64,000 bases of DNA from Marsupella aquatica (taxonomy: Eukaryota > Marchantiophyta), in assembly GCA_973895155.1 (NCBI GenBank), contig OZ316896.1, forward strand, positions 18,228,001-18,292,000. The letters are read 5' to 3'. The notes beneath the pieces were generated by a model. That model saw nothing but the letters and a program-made list of their open reading frames with translations. It was not told where the DNA came from and ran no database searches. Each line of letters opens with the position of its first letter. Position 1 is the first letter of the stretch. The position numbers were made by a program, and so were the translations under genes. Positions 12,770 through 23,309 of this stretch are shown in pieces.

Positions 12770-13572
12770 TCAATAGAAATCAATGGAGACAAAAGAGAAT
12801 GACATCTGAAATGCAAATGTGATGGACTGATCATTCAGTGCCGCTTGAGATTCTTTGGGAAATGGAATTGGCTCCACAATGTCTGGATGAATAATCTGGA
12901 TAACCCTAAACTTGATCCGAACATTAATACGTGCCTCACTCTCGAGCTTCTCAAGCTCACGCACTGGTGATGGATTGTCTTGTTCTCTTTCAATGATACG
13001 CTGAGCGACTATTGTAAGCTTCTTTAACTTCATTGAGTCAAACATCGATGTTGTGGAACGTAGTTGTCTGCCTTACATTGTTCCCAAATCTTATAAATTT
13101 CCACCAGTTTCGTACAGATGAATTCTTTGTCTGATACGCCTGCTTAAGTATGGGACGTACATTTTCGGCAACGTTGTTATGTCCATCTTTGGAGCCACCA
13201 AAACCCTAGTGACGTCACTTTCCGCTGTCTCTACTTGTAGGTCATGAGTTGTAGTCTTTGCTGTATAAATAGCAACGTAGAGCCCAAAGTCTTTGTGTGA
13301 GGTGCTACTTGTTAAAAAAATACAGCATGCTCGAAGGTTCAAAGTAAAGGAATAACCCTAAAGCGTCGGACAGAAATGTCCCGTCCATCGATGGAATAGG
13401 TACGAGACAATGTATTTCCAAATAACTTAAGAGTGACTAACTTTGTCAAGTGCAACGTTGAAGTAGGTTCAGTGAATGAAGAATAGGTGTGGCTTCGCGA
13501 ATTATGGCATAGGTTTAGATCTTTGATTTCATGTTTCAATTCTGAATTGGAGGAAATAACCTGAGACAACAT
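12770..13572 (-). other. three tiled short minus-strand frames, unrecognised
   Basis: Frames at 13572-13339, 13342-13091 and 13045-12770 follow one another on the minus strand and cover most of the 800 bp upstream of the prefoldin gene. The last contains a charged stretch with RELEKLESEARINVRIKFRV. I do not recognise any of them and cannot connect them with convincing splice sites. They could be exons of one divergent gene or chance open frames, and the shared promoter region with the prefoldin gene is the only context. Confidence 0.25.
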
Positions 13573-13722
13573 TTATTGCCCTTCTACATCCAATTGTCTC
13601 GTGGCAATTCTCATTGGATTGTGGGTTGATCTCTCCTGTTCGTTTTGGAGGAATTCTAGGTGAACAGATCCGCTTGATTGGGTGGAGGGAGAGAAAGAGT
13701 CAGAGAGGGTTTAGGGGATATC

Positions 13723-15182
13723 ATGGCAGACTCCGCCAGCAGAGGGAACGGAGGGATGGTGGAAGAGATCTCCAAGTTGAGCGTGGAGCAGCTCGGAGCG
13801 GTGAAGGAGCAGGTGGACGCGGAGCTGAACATGCTGCAGAACAGCGTTACCAGCATTCGTACAGCGGCCAACCGCTTCGAGATGGCAGCCAATGCGCTGC
13901 GCAACCTCTGCTTGCAAAAGGAGGGTGAGCTTGCGTCTCTTCCCTGTCTCTCTATCTGCTCTCTTCTCCTCCTCTTCAGGGCGTTGGCTGGTCAGCAACA
14001 GGGTTGAAAGAAATGCACGTACATCATGAAGCGGCTTCTCGACCTACTAATGAACGATGACTATGAAAAGGAGATGAAGCAATCTTTCTGTGCTTGGTTT
14101 CCGGTCCTTGGTGAGGTTTCTTAGGTCAGAAAATAAGCAATGCACATTCATCTCAGCCTCAAGGGTTTGTTAATGGTAGATAAATCTTTCAGTTCTTTGA
14201 CTTTCAGAGCTTGGGTTGAATTCTTAGGTCAGAAAATGCTCGTGCCTTTGACGGCATCGCTCTATGTGCCCGGTCAGTTGGAGAATGTGGACAGAGTGCT
14301 CGTGGACGTCGGCACTGGCTACTACATTGAGGCACGCACCTAAACCCTATACATGCACCCATAATAAGGGCTTATGATTCTTGTTGTTAGGGTTCTTGAA
14401 TGTTACGATAGTTTCCTTTCTTGTGGCGTAGTAGCTCGAAATTTGGAGCGGCGAATTATGTCCACGGGTTTAAGGGAATGGATATGCTCTCATGTCAACC
14501 ATGATCTTGGACTTGAGAATTAGCTCAACTTGCATGGGCACAGAGCAGTGAGCATAGGCCACAGGTTCCTCGTTTACTGGCTCACGTCCTACACGAATTG
14601 AGACACACTTTCATGGAATCTGTTTGTCTTGAAGGTCAATACCTTCAACTGAATATAATGTTCATTAACAGATTACTGCTCCGCTCACTGCAAAAGTTTT
14701 CTATACGATTTGTTTCGTTCGGTGTGTCTTGGCTTTTGTCTCTGCACTATGAACGTTTGGTGTAGGGTCTGACGGGCATCGTTTCTGGTTTTGATTGTCT
14801 CACAGAAAACTGTACCAGAAGGGTCAGATTACTGTGATCGTAAAATCAAGTTTTTGAAGGCGAACCATGACAAGTTGGTGGAGGTAATTGGCCGTCAACA
14901 AAAGCATGTTAAGTAGGAATGATTTAAAATTCGGGAGGGCTCTAGAGCAGATCAGAATTTCTGGCTGTATTTTCGTGACATGAGTCTACCGCTGGACCTA
15001 CTTGTGGCAGAACTCTTAGATGTTTAGATCAAATTGCTTGGATATTGAGGACCGAACATGATCAACAAGCGCCTGCTCGTTTCTGACAGGTAGCAAATGA
15101 CAAGAGGAACACCGCAGAGCAGGTGTCATTGGTATTGAATGCAAAGATGAGGGCACAAATGGCTAGTACCACCTCGGAGTAG
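13723..15182 (+). CDS. PFD5: prefoldin subunit 5 (four exons)
   Basis: This is a subunit of the hetero-hexameric cytosolic chaperone that hands unfolded actin and tubulin to the CCT chaperonin. I assembled exons 13723-13924, 14228-14331, 14806-14883 and 15090-15182 (477 nt, 158 residues plus stop). Every junction keeps the frame. Exon 1 carries the first coiled coil ([20 protein letters not shown]). Exon 2 carries the beta-hairpin core ([29 protein letters not shown]). Exon 3 continues with [20 protein letters not shown], and exon 4 gives the C-terminal helix. Order and spacing match plant prefoldin 5, which is about 150 residues. Introns 1 and 3 are GT-AG. Intron 2 must begin GC (GAG|GCACGC) to join IE to KT, so it appears to be a GC-AG intron. 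The start ATG is the first in the frame that gives the usual short N-terminus. Confidence 0.9.
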
Positions 15183-18100
15183 CAAAGTCAAGGTGGGTCT
15201 TTATTGGTCTTTTATCTATATCAACTTGGATTTTCAGTTCTAACCTCAAATTTAATCCATATCACCAGAAGATATTCAATGGGGTCTTTGGAGCAGTATA
15301 CCCGTTCCACTAAATTTTGTTCTTGCTAGGATTTGTTTCGTAGGTCATTCATTACAATGGGTTCACTGCAGGCAGTCCCGCATTTAATTAAAAAGCTCAT
15401 ATCACGACAATAAGAACTTGTCATGCAAATGATGTAGCTTTCCAACGGTTGTCACAATGCTCTTTCAAATTGTCAGATGATTGGCACGTTCCTGTTGCAG
15501 AAAATCGGCGATTATCTGCTGCTGTTTTTCCTGGCAGGACCGAGTGAATGAATAAATGATCGAGTTAAGAAAACTTCTCAGGAGAACAACACTGTTGCTA
15601 TTGGATCCAGGGCTTGATGGCAACAAGTCGTCCAGAAATTGACATAATATTATGTAGTAGTCTCGTGCAGGAAAAATGGAAACGACTCCATCGTTGATCA
15701 TGGCGAAAGAGTGGAGGGATGCAGAAGCAAATCTGGATGGTCGCTGGACCCTCGAAGTTCAAAGAACTAGCAGTGTCGGCTGGAGATAGAATGGAGATGC
15801 CAACAGGTCTGGCCGAACAGCAGAGCAATTGAAGTCAACTCTTACACTCTATACACTCCAGAAGTAGCTCCCGGCCCATTGGTGGCCATTTCCGTCAACC
15901 TCACCTTTGCTGAGCATCTGCATTGCATGGCCGTAGTCAGCAAGGATCGTTGATGTACCCAACCTGTTGAAGGAAGGCCTTGTCTTGACTTCAGTAGGTT
16001 GAAGATGTCTGACTCGTACACAATTATTTCATCAGAATCATGGATTATTTTATCTGTTCATGGTTTCTTGCTAACTTGTTGTTCAGTAAAATCCTTATCG
16101 CTGGATCGATTCCACGATTACTCAAGACCACGCATACTATTGATCTGAGCGTTTGCCTGTTCCATCTTGCGAAATGCTTGCCTCTGTCAAGACATTGTAG
16201 CATAATCAAAGAGGTCGGAAGTGACGAAACAATACAGAGGCCATAATACTCTTTGCCAGTGCAGTCAAGAGCAGGAGGTAATTGATGCACTAGAACTAAC
16301 ATTTTGTAACCCATCTAGTCCGGATCTCTACATAGAAGCGCTTCGGGAGAACTGGATTCAATAGAATTATCCACTATGTCAAAGTCGCCATTGAAAAGGG
16401 TTAGCACGAAATTGAAGAATTTCTGTATAGCCCTTATCCAAAGGATAAATTCCCTATCTATCTACTGTACTGCCTTAGTGAGATCGCTTTCAAATGTTGG
16501 AGGATGTGCTGTCAAACCATGCAATTGCCATTTCTTGGCACTGATTCTTATGGAATTGAAGGCCAACCAGAAGTCCAGCCAAATCCCATCTCAGGATACC
16601 GCAAAGCAACAGCAAGCACGAAGGCGATGTGGGCACCCTGTGTGCAAGCACCTTTGTTTTGTACTGCTCTCGGTGTTCTCCAGTGGACAGAAAGTAAGAA
16701 GGTTCGAAATGAGCGAAGAAGGGATAGAATGTCGCAAAAATAGACCTGATACCGCTCATACAATAAGTGCTCTGGCCAGCCATAAGGGTACCAGGTTCGT
16801 AAGTGAGACCTTTGGTCCCAGCTCAATCTTCGGCTTTATACAGGTGAGCTTGGTGGGTGAGTGGAATTGTGTCCTACTTCTCTGCCATACGTCACTCAGC
16901 TGCTGAAGACGAGGATTAGGAAAAACTGACCGCTGGTGAGTTCATAGAAGCTCGAAACGCCAGGTTCACTGAAGCACACAGTCGATTACCTCGTCTGCCT
17001 ACCATCTCTCCATTATGTGGCCGTTGGTAGATTGATCGCTTTCCCAGTAGAGATTAACCAAATTCCTCGGTCATACCCAGCACGTTGAATCTTCGAGCTC
17101 ATAACTCAATTCACTTAGTATTCCACGCCCACACCATGATGCTAGAGATTCTAGTGGTACAACATTAAAAAGCATTCAGCCGTCTAGTACTAGTTTCAGC
17201 TTTTCGCGAGAGCCAACTTTCGATCTTTGCTGAAATTGTGTATACCTGCGCGTCTGGATCAGGCTAACGAAGCCGGACTCGTCGAAAAGATTCAACAGAA
17301 CCACAATCTCTTCAGATCAACGTAGATTATCTGACTGGGAGCGTTGCCGCCTCATCCGCCAGCATGACTCGAATGTCATACTCATGGAAGCGAATGACAT
17401 AGTCAATATGGAGGTAAATCGTCTGGCTTGGCCCGGACCCCGACAGTCGAGGCTAGCCACTTTCTTCAAGAACAACATGAGCTCATGAGATACTGTAAAG
17501 CCTTCAGCTCATGAGATACCTTCAGCTCATGAGATACTGTAAAACCTTCAGCTCATGGTAAATTTGGATAATGGAGGGTCGCATAATAGGTGCAAACAAG
17601 CTCATTGGCGGTCTCCAGCGAGGGCTCCAAGATGAAGCAGGGAAACAGTTGGATTCGAACGATGGTTTTACATTAACGAGTACAAAGAATTCCATTCCAA
17701 GAAACAGAACAGCTACTAACAGCAATGCTGACTCAAATACGTTGAGAGCAAGAGAGAGAGAAAGAGAAAGCTACTGCACTGTAGTTTAAGGAAGCCATGA
17801 TATATATGTGCTTGAAGCTCGTACGAGAAATACGCTTGGAGACTTGATGAATTGCTGCCATTGCATCATTGACAGAGAGATAGAAAGAGGGGGGAATATT
17901 CAATTTAGCGTGACAAACATTCCGCTGGCTGCAGTCACATGACGTGGGGTGGAATTTCGCATGCTAATGCAGCAGGGAAGAATTGTCGGGTAAGCTCCAC
18001 TTCCCGTTGTCAACAGCATTCAGCACTACATCCTAGGAGCAAGCTCTTCACTATCTATAAAATCAGGGCTAGGCGCAGTGACCTCAGTCGCTATCATGTC

Positions 18101-18460
18101 ACAGTTAGGAAGGTGCCTAGCCAGCCCCATGGACCCATTATATCCGTCGTTGGTGAGAAGATATCTAGAATTGCTGCTACAAACAACACTTCTTTATCTC
18201 TCTTGAAGCAAAAACCGGGCAGAGATGCGTGAATTTTGCTGCATGTAATCTGCTCTACAATACCAAACACCCCAGAAATCTTGCATTGGAGTATCATGAT
18301 CGCTACAAGCTTTAAACCACGCTCAGCAGAAGATCAGCTGAAAAAAATTAAACCTGTGCAACTCCCGCTACGTCGCTAATGAGATATTGTTGACCGAGAA
18401 TAGTATCTACGTCTGTCCTCGGATCCAATCCACCATTTCATTAAAAAGTACATCCATCGC
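15183..18460. other. intergenic stretch with a small tandem repeat, no gene recognised
   Basis: The frames here (the longest about 176 codons at 16376-16906, plus) show no domain, signal or splice structure I recognise. At 17478-17557 a short unit AGCTCATGAGATAC(TGTAAARCCTTC) is repeated three to four times. The GGATTCGAAC at 17650 resembles a tRNA B box, but no cloverleaf can be folded around it. Confidence 0.4.
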
Positions 18461-19138
18461 TTACCATCTCCAGACCATCCCCAAGCGCTGAAAAAAGCTA
18501 AACAAACTGCCCTTCGGTACATACCCCGCAAACTTCGCCTGCCACCAGGCCGCAAAACTCCCCCCAATGGGGCCCAACTCCCCAAATCCCAGCGCCTCTA
18601 CCGCCCACGGCGCCAAGCAGACCAACAAGCCCAATGTAAGAAGTGTCACATACACCGGATTCTCCTTCGCAAAACCGACCACTTCCTGCGCCATTTGTGT
18701 CAACACAGATGCCACCTTGTGGTATGCATCAGCCATCGCGCTGCCCATGGGCGCCCCCGCCTCGAGCAAATTCTCGAGGGCGGTCTCAAGGCCGGAGAAG
18801 ACTGCGAGGGCAAAGCTTTCTATCCAGCCATTTGCGCTGAACTCTTGGTCGTTGTCAATCTTGGGGACGAGAGACTGGAGTTGAGACGCGAGCTGGGGGT
18901 CGCCATCGGAGCTGGTTAGCAGAGTTTCGAGGACGGCCTCGGCAATCTTGCGAGTTTTCTGGTCGATAGCGTTGGGCCGCTGAGCGATGTATTCGAGTGA
19001 GGCGTTGCGTGAGTCGACGTTGCATAATTTGCGGTCGAGGGTGGTGCTCGGCTCGTTTGGGCCGACGAAGCGGGTAAGGATGGAGTTGAAGAAGGTAAAC
19101 ATTGTGTTGTGGTTTTGCTTGTTCTTCGATGTGGACAC
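18461..19138 (-). CDS. fungal-like interferon-inducible 6-16 (IFI6/IFI27-type) membrane protein
   Basis: This is an intronless frame of 225 residues; the second Met (residue 13, MFTFFNSILTRFVGP) is an equally good start. Residues 30-160 are helical and soluble-looking. Residues 161-180 form one hydrophobic segment (VYVTLLTLGLLVCLAPWAV). The signature LGFGELGPIGGSFAAWWQA near 183-201 follows, then GYVPKGSLFSFFQRLGM near 205-221. From knowledge of the family, this glycine-rich tail matches the Ifi-6-16 fold as it appears in filamentous-fungal proteins; I know of no widespread plant homologue. The gene is clearly more GC-rich than its flanks. Function is unknown; animal members are small mitochondrial or ER membrane proteins. 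Horizontal transfer from a fungus is my inference. Contamination is unlikely because plant-type repeats lie on both sides in one contiguous sequence. Confidence 0.72.
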   Translation of the reverse strand: MSTSKNKQNHNTMFTFFNSILTRFVGPNEPSTTLDRKLCNVDSRNASLEYIAQRPNAIDQKTRKIAEAVLETLLTSSDGDPQLASQLQSLVPKIDNDQEFSANGWIESFALAVFSGLETALENLLEAGAPMGSAMADAYHKVASVLTQMAQEVVGFAKENPVYVTLLTLGLLVCLAPWAVEALGFGELGPIGGSFAAWWQAKFAGYVPKGSLFSFFQRLGMVWRW

Positions 19139-19204
19139 AGAGCTTCTGTCAATCAGAAAGAAGAGAAGAAGAATTGATTAGTAACGATGAGCGAGACGAT
19201 GAGG

Positions 19205-19610
19205 AAGTATCGGATGCTTTCAATTCAAGTGCCTTCAATGCTCCAACCTTTAATCACAGTGAGAATGTATACATTTCAAGATCACTCCTCATGATTGTAT
19301 TGACGAGATGCAGAGGTAGTGGATGCTTTCAAATGCCTTGAACGCTCGAACTTTCATCACAGTGGGAATGTATTCATTTCAAGAGCACTACTCAGGAGTG
19401 TATTGAAGAGATGAGGAGGTAGTGGATGCTTTCAAATGCCTTGAATGCTCGAACCTTTCTTCACAGTGAGAATATATACATTTCAAGATCATTTCTCAGG
19501 CGTGAATTGACCTCTAGTACGTCAAAGTACAACTTAAACGAGAATGCTCGAACTTTTCCTCACAGTGAGAATGTATACATTTCAAGATCATCCCTCAGGG
19601 CTGGCGTGAA
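19205..19610. repeat. ~100-bp tandem repeat, four copies, immediately upstream of the Ifi-like gene
   Basis: Four units start near 19205, 19313, 19415 and 19513. Each contains GGATGCTTTCAA (missing in the last), GCTCGAACYTT, TCACAGTGAGAATGTATACA, TTTCAAGATCA and a CTCAGG-type tail. Copies two and three are closest. The array begins about 65 bp 5' of the putative start of the fungal-like gene on the opposite strand, so it occupies that gene's promoter region. No transposon ends are seen. Confidence 0.8.
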
Positions 19611-21895
19611 TGACCTCAAGTACATCATATTACAAATTCAAGACCGTTCAGCCGTTTCGTTTCGTTTCGTTGAAGGATACATTATGATCGTGAACATTAT
19701 GATACGTTTCACGATCATTCCTCTGAGGAGTTCGAAGTCTCTGCAAGGTTTCAATTGCTTCGACAGACTGTTCTTTCGATCAAGAAGGAGTTTGAACGTG
19801 GGCGAATTGTGTTCGACTATCATATCATGCAGATCAAGATTGGAGCCATGCGGAGAGCTAGCTCAAGGACAGTTCAAAGCATTTCATCTAATTCCCGAGT
19901 TTTAGCTATCGCCTTTTAAATACAATGCCATTAAAGATGTTCATATTTACAGCACCTAACTTCTTATTGTATATACAATTATGCCACACTTTTAGTATAG
20001 GGTTCTTCTGGTTGTGTTGGTGAACTTGTCATTCATATAAGTCTGTGTTGGTGAACTTGTCATTCATATAAGTCCCTGACATATGTGTAAATACAAAAAA
20101 ATGTGTGACATTAATATCTTTAGTGGCAAAGTACTAAAAAGATGTTTGAGCTATACATGCTTTTTAGTTTGCAGTCTTTGGTTCTTTTCAATTCAATTCA
20201 GTATAGCTATAGCTGTAGTTATTTTCAATTGTTGGATTCTCTCAAGCTTTTTGGCTTACTTAGCTTTTTGGTCTTCTTGGGTTTTTCCTTTGTTTTATCC
20301 CCTTTGTTATTAGTAAGTCTCAAAACTGCTTGGGTTTTGTTCTTGTTTTCTCCCCCCTTATTATTACTGAGTTTCCATTTTTTCAGTCAGCCTCTGCGAG
20401 AAATATAGGGGTCTACAACTCTGACAAAAACCTAACTTGCAGGCAAACTGAATCTATGGGTTCTTTTGGGTTTGGGACTTGGCTTGCAAAGGGTTCGACA
20501 TGCTCCTTCGGGTCAATCATTTGGGCACCATTGATTCTTGAATGGCGCTGTAGCATATTGTGTGGACCATTTTTTTTGCATACAATGGTGCACTGAACAC
20601 CCGAGTTGTTGAAGGTCACATATTGCAGGAACCTTTTCTTCGTGACCCAGCCCTGCAGCAGCTGCAGTTTGGTCACTTGAAACCGGGAATGAGCTGGTCT
20701 GAGATGCCCTATCAGTTGTCCACCCATTTGCTTCCAATTTTCTCACCCTTACCTGGTCTCCTCTCTGTCTCCTCCTGCTTTTTGCTCCTTGGTATTGTTA
20801 GACATAATTACTCTAATCCAGTAGAATTTTTGCACATTCCGGACACAGGGTTATAAAGTAACTACAACCCCTGCCCGGACATCGGTTTCCTTCATAATTT
20901 TTGGCTGGATATCTGACCTTAAGTTTTGAGCACAAGATTATGAGATTACAGGGAGTAGAAGTTTCACCAACCGGATAACCTTTGTTATGTACAAAAGTTA
21001 CAAATGCCAGTCACCATGCCAATTACATTTTTTGCAAGTGATAAGTTAGAGGATGGACTTATTTGCCTCCATTAAGAAAAGCATTGTGTGAAAAAGTGAA
21101 CTCTCCTTGTTTGTTCATTAAACATTATGCTCACTAGTATGAATGCTTGAGTTTTGCTCACAAATAGATGGTGAATAATATATAGCCATGCCCCTTTCCA
21201 GCTCCATCCCCAACTATAGCCAAGGCCCCAAATGCACAGTCTAGAGACTTCATTCTAAATAGTAAGCTCTTATTCTAGCTTTTGATTACACTTTAGTAGA
21301 GAGATAACCCTCTCACTTGTTAGTAAACGACTTGAGTTCCCAATTTAGTTAGTTTGGTCTTACTAGAGTTAGTTAACCCTTGATTACATTAGTATAAACT
21401 TTGCTTAAATTAGGCCCACACATCTCAGCCCCCCTTGAGGGTATAGGTTGGAAGGAGAACATTCTCTCTCATTTTTCACATGGATCCTTCAGGAGTTTCT
21501 CCACTTGTGGTGTCTTGTTGGTGTAGCGTGTGATCAAGTGTCTGTTGATCTCATGTTTCTGCATTTGTTGTCTAGTTTGAGCTGACTATTTCTTACATCA
21601 CTATGGTAAACTCTATGTATGAATCTTCTTAAGTAGAGAGGCTTAAGAGAAGATTTTAAAAAGCATTTTGCCAATATTTTCATTGAAGGTTATCATCACT
21701 AGCCTAAATGCTAGAGCTTTGCAAGGATATTTGTCATGGGTTGACAATTCTCCTCAAATCTAGGGAATTCTAATGGTGACGAAGTGATGACAGAGAATAT
21801 GATGGATTAAAAACATTTCCAGCATCTTCTCCGTTTGAGAAGGTGACATTAGCTGCCTGGTAATATTGGGGGCCCATTCCTTCTTTTTGTAGATT
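19611..21895. other. intergenic stretch, no gene recognised
   Basis: This stretch is AT-rich with hydrophobic-looking short frames (20083-20408) caused by T-rich sequence. A direct repeat of GTGTTGGTGAACTTGTCATT with flanks lies at about 20013-20070. Frames near 20413-20856 have no family signature. Confidence 0.45.
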
Positions 21896-21907
21896 AAATC
21901 TGGAGCA

Positions 21908-22041
21908 ATCTGGAGGCATGACTTTGTGGCAACTCACTTGCGTAGAGACTTGATAGGTCTTGGGTTCAACTGATGTGGGCTGACTGGGCTGACTCTTCCT
22001 TTTCTTTGAGATTTCACAGATTTAAGAAAAAAAAATTTAAA
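21908..22041 (+). mobile_element. tRNA-derived SINE, copy 1
   Basis: A 134-bp insertion is flanked by a perfect 12-bp target duplication, AAATCTGGAGCA, at 21896-21907 and 22042-22053. It contains an A-box-like stretch (GGCAACTCACTTGCGTAGAG) and, after normal tRNA-like spacing, a B-box-like GGGTTCAACT. It ends in an A-rich tail (AAGAAAAAAAAATTTAAA). A related copy lies at 47954-48087. Target duplication, internal Pol III promoter remnants and an A tail together define a SINE; its name is not known to me. Confidence 0.72.
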
Positions 22042-22159
22042 AAATCTGGAGCATACAATGAGTCAAAATGGCTGCACTTGACTTTACAAGCACGCCCATT
22101 CAAGTATAGAGTGTGGGGGCCCATTGTTTCTTCCCATAGATTCAAGCTCCAGCATACAA

Positions 22160-22410
22160 TGATTAGAAATGGTTATAGTTGACTTTACAAGAACAGCCCC
22201 TTCAAATATGGAGTCTACAAATCCTGCAAGAACTGCCCATTCAAATTATGTACTCTACTATTACAAGAACAACCCATTCAAATATGGAGTCTACCATTCC
22301 TACCAGAACGGCCCATCAAATTATGTAGTCTACTACTACAAGAAGAACTCATTCAAATATGGAGTCTACCAATCCTACAAGAACGGCCCATTCAAAGTAT
22401 CCTACATGAT
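22160..22410. repeat. ~75-bp tandem repeat with an open plus-strand frame
   Basis: TTCAAATATGGAGTCTAC recurs at 22201, 22277 and 22352, giving a 75-76-bp period, with TACAAGAACRGCCCATTCAA between. The plus-strand frame stays open and reads as a repeated Tyr/Asn/Lys-rich peptide (YKNNPFKYGVYHSYQNGPSN). No gene context supports expression. A half-period similarity suggests the unit itself grew from a ~38-bp element. Confidence 0.7.
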
Positions 22411-22680
22411 GGCTGGATTTGACTTTACAAGAACTAGTTGTCTATTAGTGTATGGAGTGCTCTAGTTTAGAATTTTAGACCACCTCCAAAGGTAGTCCAA
22501 ACATTCGAAACATTGCTTCCTTCATTCAAGGGATTTGCCTTTATTAAACTCCATTTCAAAAGTTTTTTGGTATGAAGTCCATCTTTAGTACAAAGTGGTG
22601 GGCTTCAATTTGCTTTGGTGGAAAAAGTCATTCCCCTAGGCCAACTTGCATGTAGCTGCCCTCAACATTGCAGCCCTCAT

Positions 22681-23119
22681 TGTTGAGCATAGACGACGAT
22701 CGCAACGGCAAGCCCATGAACCATCCAACGCACAATAGTCGACACAAGAGATACGTGGTTCACCTCCTTGAGGCTATGTCCACGGGAACACACAAGAGAG
22801 CTTTACTGAACTCTAAGCCCGTCGGCTATACCGAGTCTCCACAGTGTAAGCTCTCCCTATCTCTCAAGTGGCTCCATAACAATGAGTCTTGGTTCTCCCT
22901 CTCCAAGCACACATGCCTCTTATGATATAGTGTGCAACTTAGTTGTACCTAACCACATAGTTGTACCTAATCACGTAGTTGTACCTAACCACATAGTTGT
23001 ACCTAATCACGTAGTTGTACCTAACCACATAGTTGTACCTAATCACGTAGTTGTACCAACCCACGTTGTTGTACCAACCACGTCATACCTAACCTAGACG
23101 TAAGAGTAAATACCCAACA
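22681..23119 (-). repeat. 3' LTR of the Copia element, 439 bp
   Basis: It begins TGTTGAGCATAG and ends TACCCAACA on the plus strand, so it has intact TG...CA ends. It is identical to the copy at 33432-33870 except for the last-but-one base. It contains a roughly 36-bp internal tandem repeat, CTAACCACATAGTTGTAC alternating with CTAATCACGTAGTTGTAC, at about 22948-23056. Short frames inside it (VVPNHIVVPNHV repeats) are chance translations of this repeat. Confidence 0.95.
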
Positions 23120-23130
23120 ATCTTCCCCTT
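23120..23130 (-). promoter_or_regulatory. polypurine tract of the Copia element
   Basis: On the minus strand the sequence AAGGGGAAGAT lies directly against the start of the 3' LTR. This is the expected position and composition for the plus-strand DNA primer of an LTR retrotransposon. Confidence 0.85.
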
Positions 23131-23309
23131 GACTCTGGTCTAGGGGAGAATAATACTGCCAATGTATATGATCCCTCAGCGGGAAGTTCTGGACAAAAAC
23201 CAAACCGGTTTCCCTCTCTAACTAGAGCAAACCAGAACTAAGCCGTAGCCTAATACATAGGAATGAGGAAGAGCATATATCAGTAATTACAATGAATGTT
23301 AAGAAAACT

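Noticed and set aside
17640-17720. GGATTCGAAC, tRNA B-box-like
   Set aside because: No acceptor, D or anticodon stems can be drawn around it on either strand.
22668-23097. LTR-internal frames encoding VVPNHIVVPNHV repeats, also present at 33431-33848
   Set aside because: They translate the tandem repeat within the two LTRs; no evidence for a protein.
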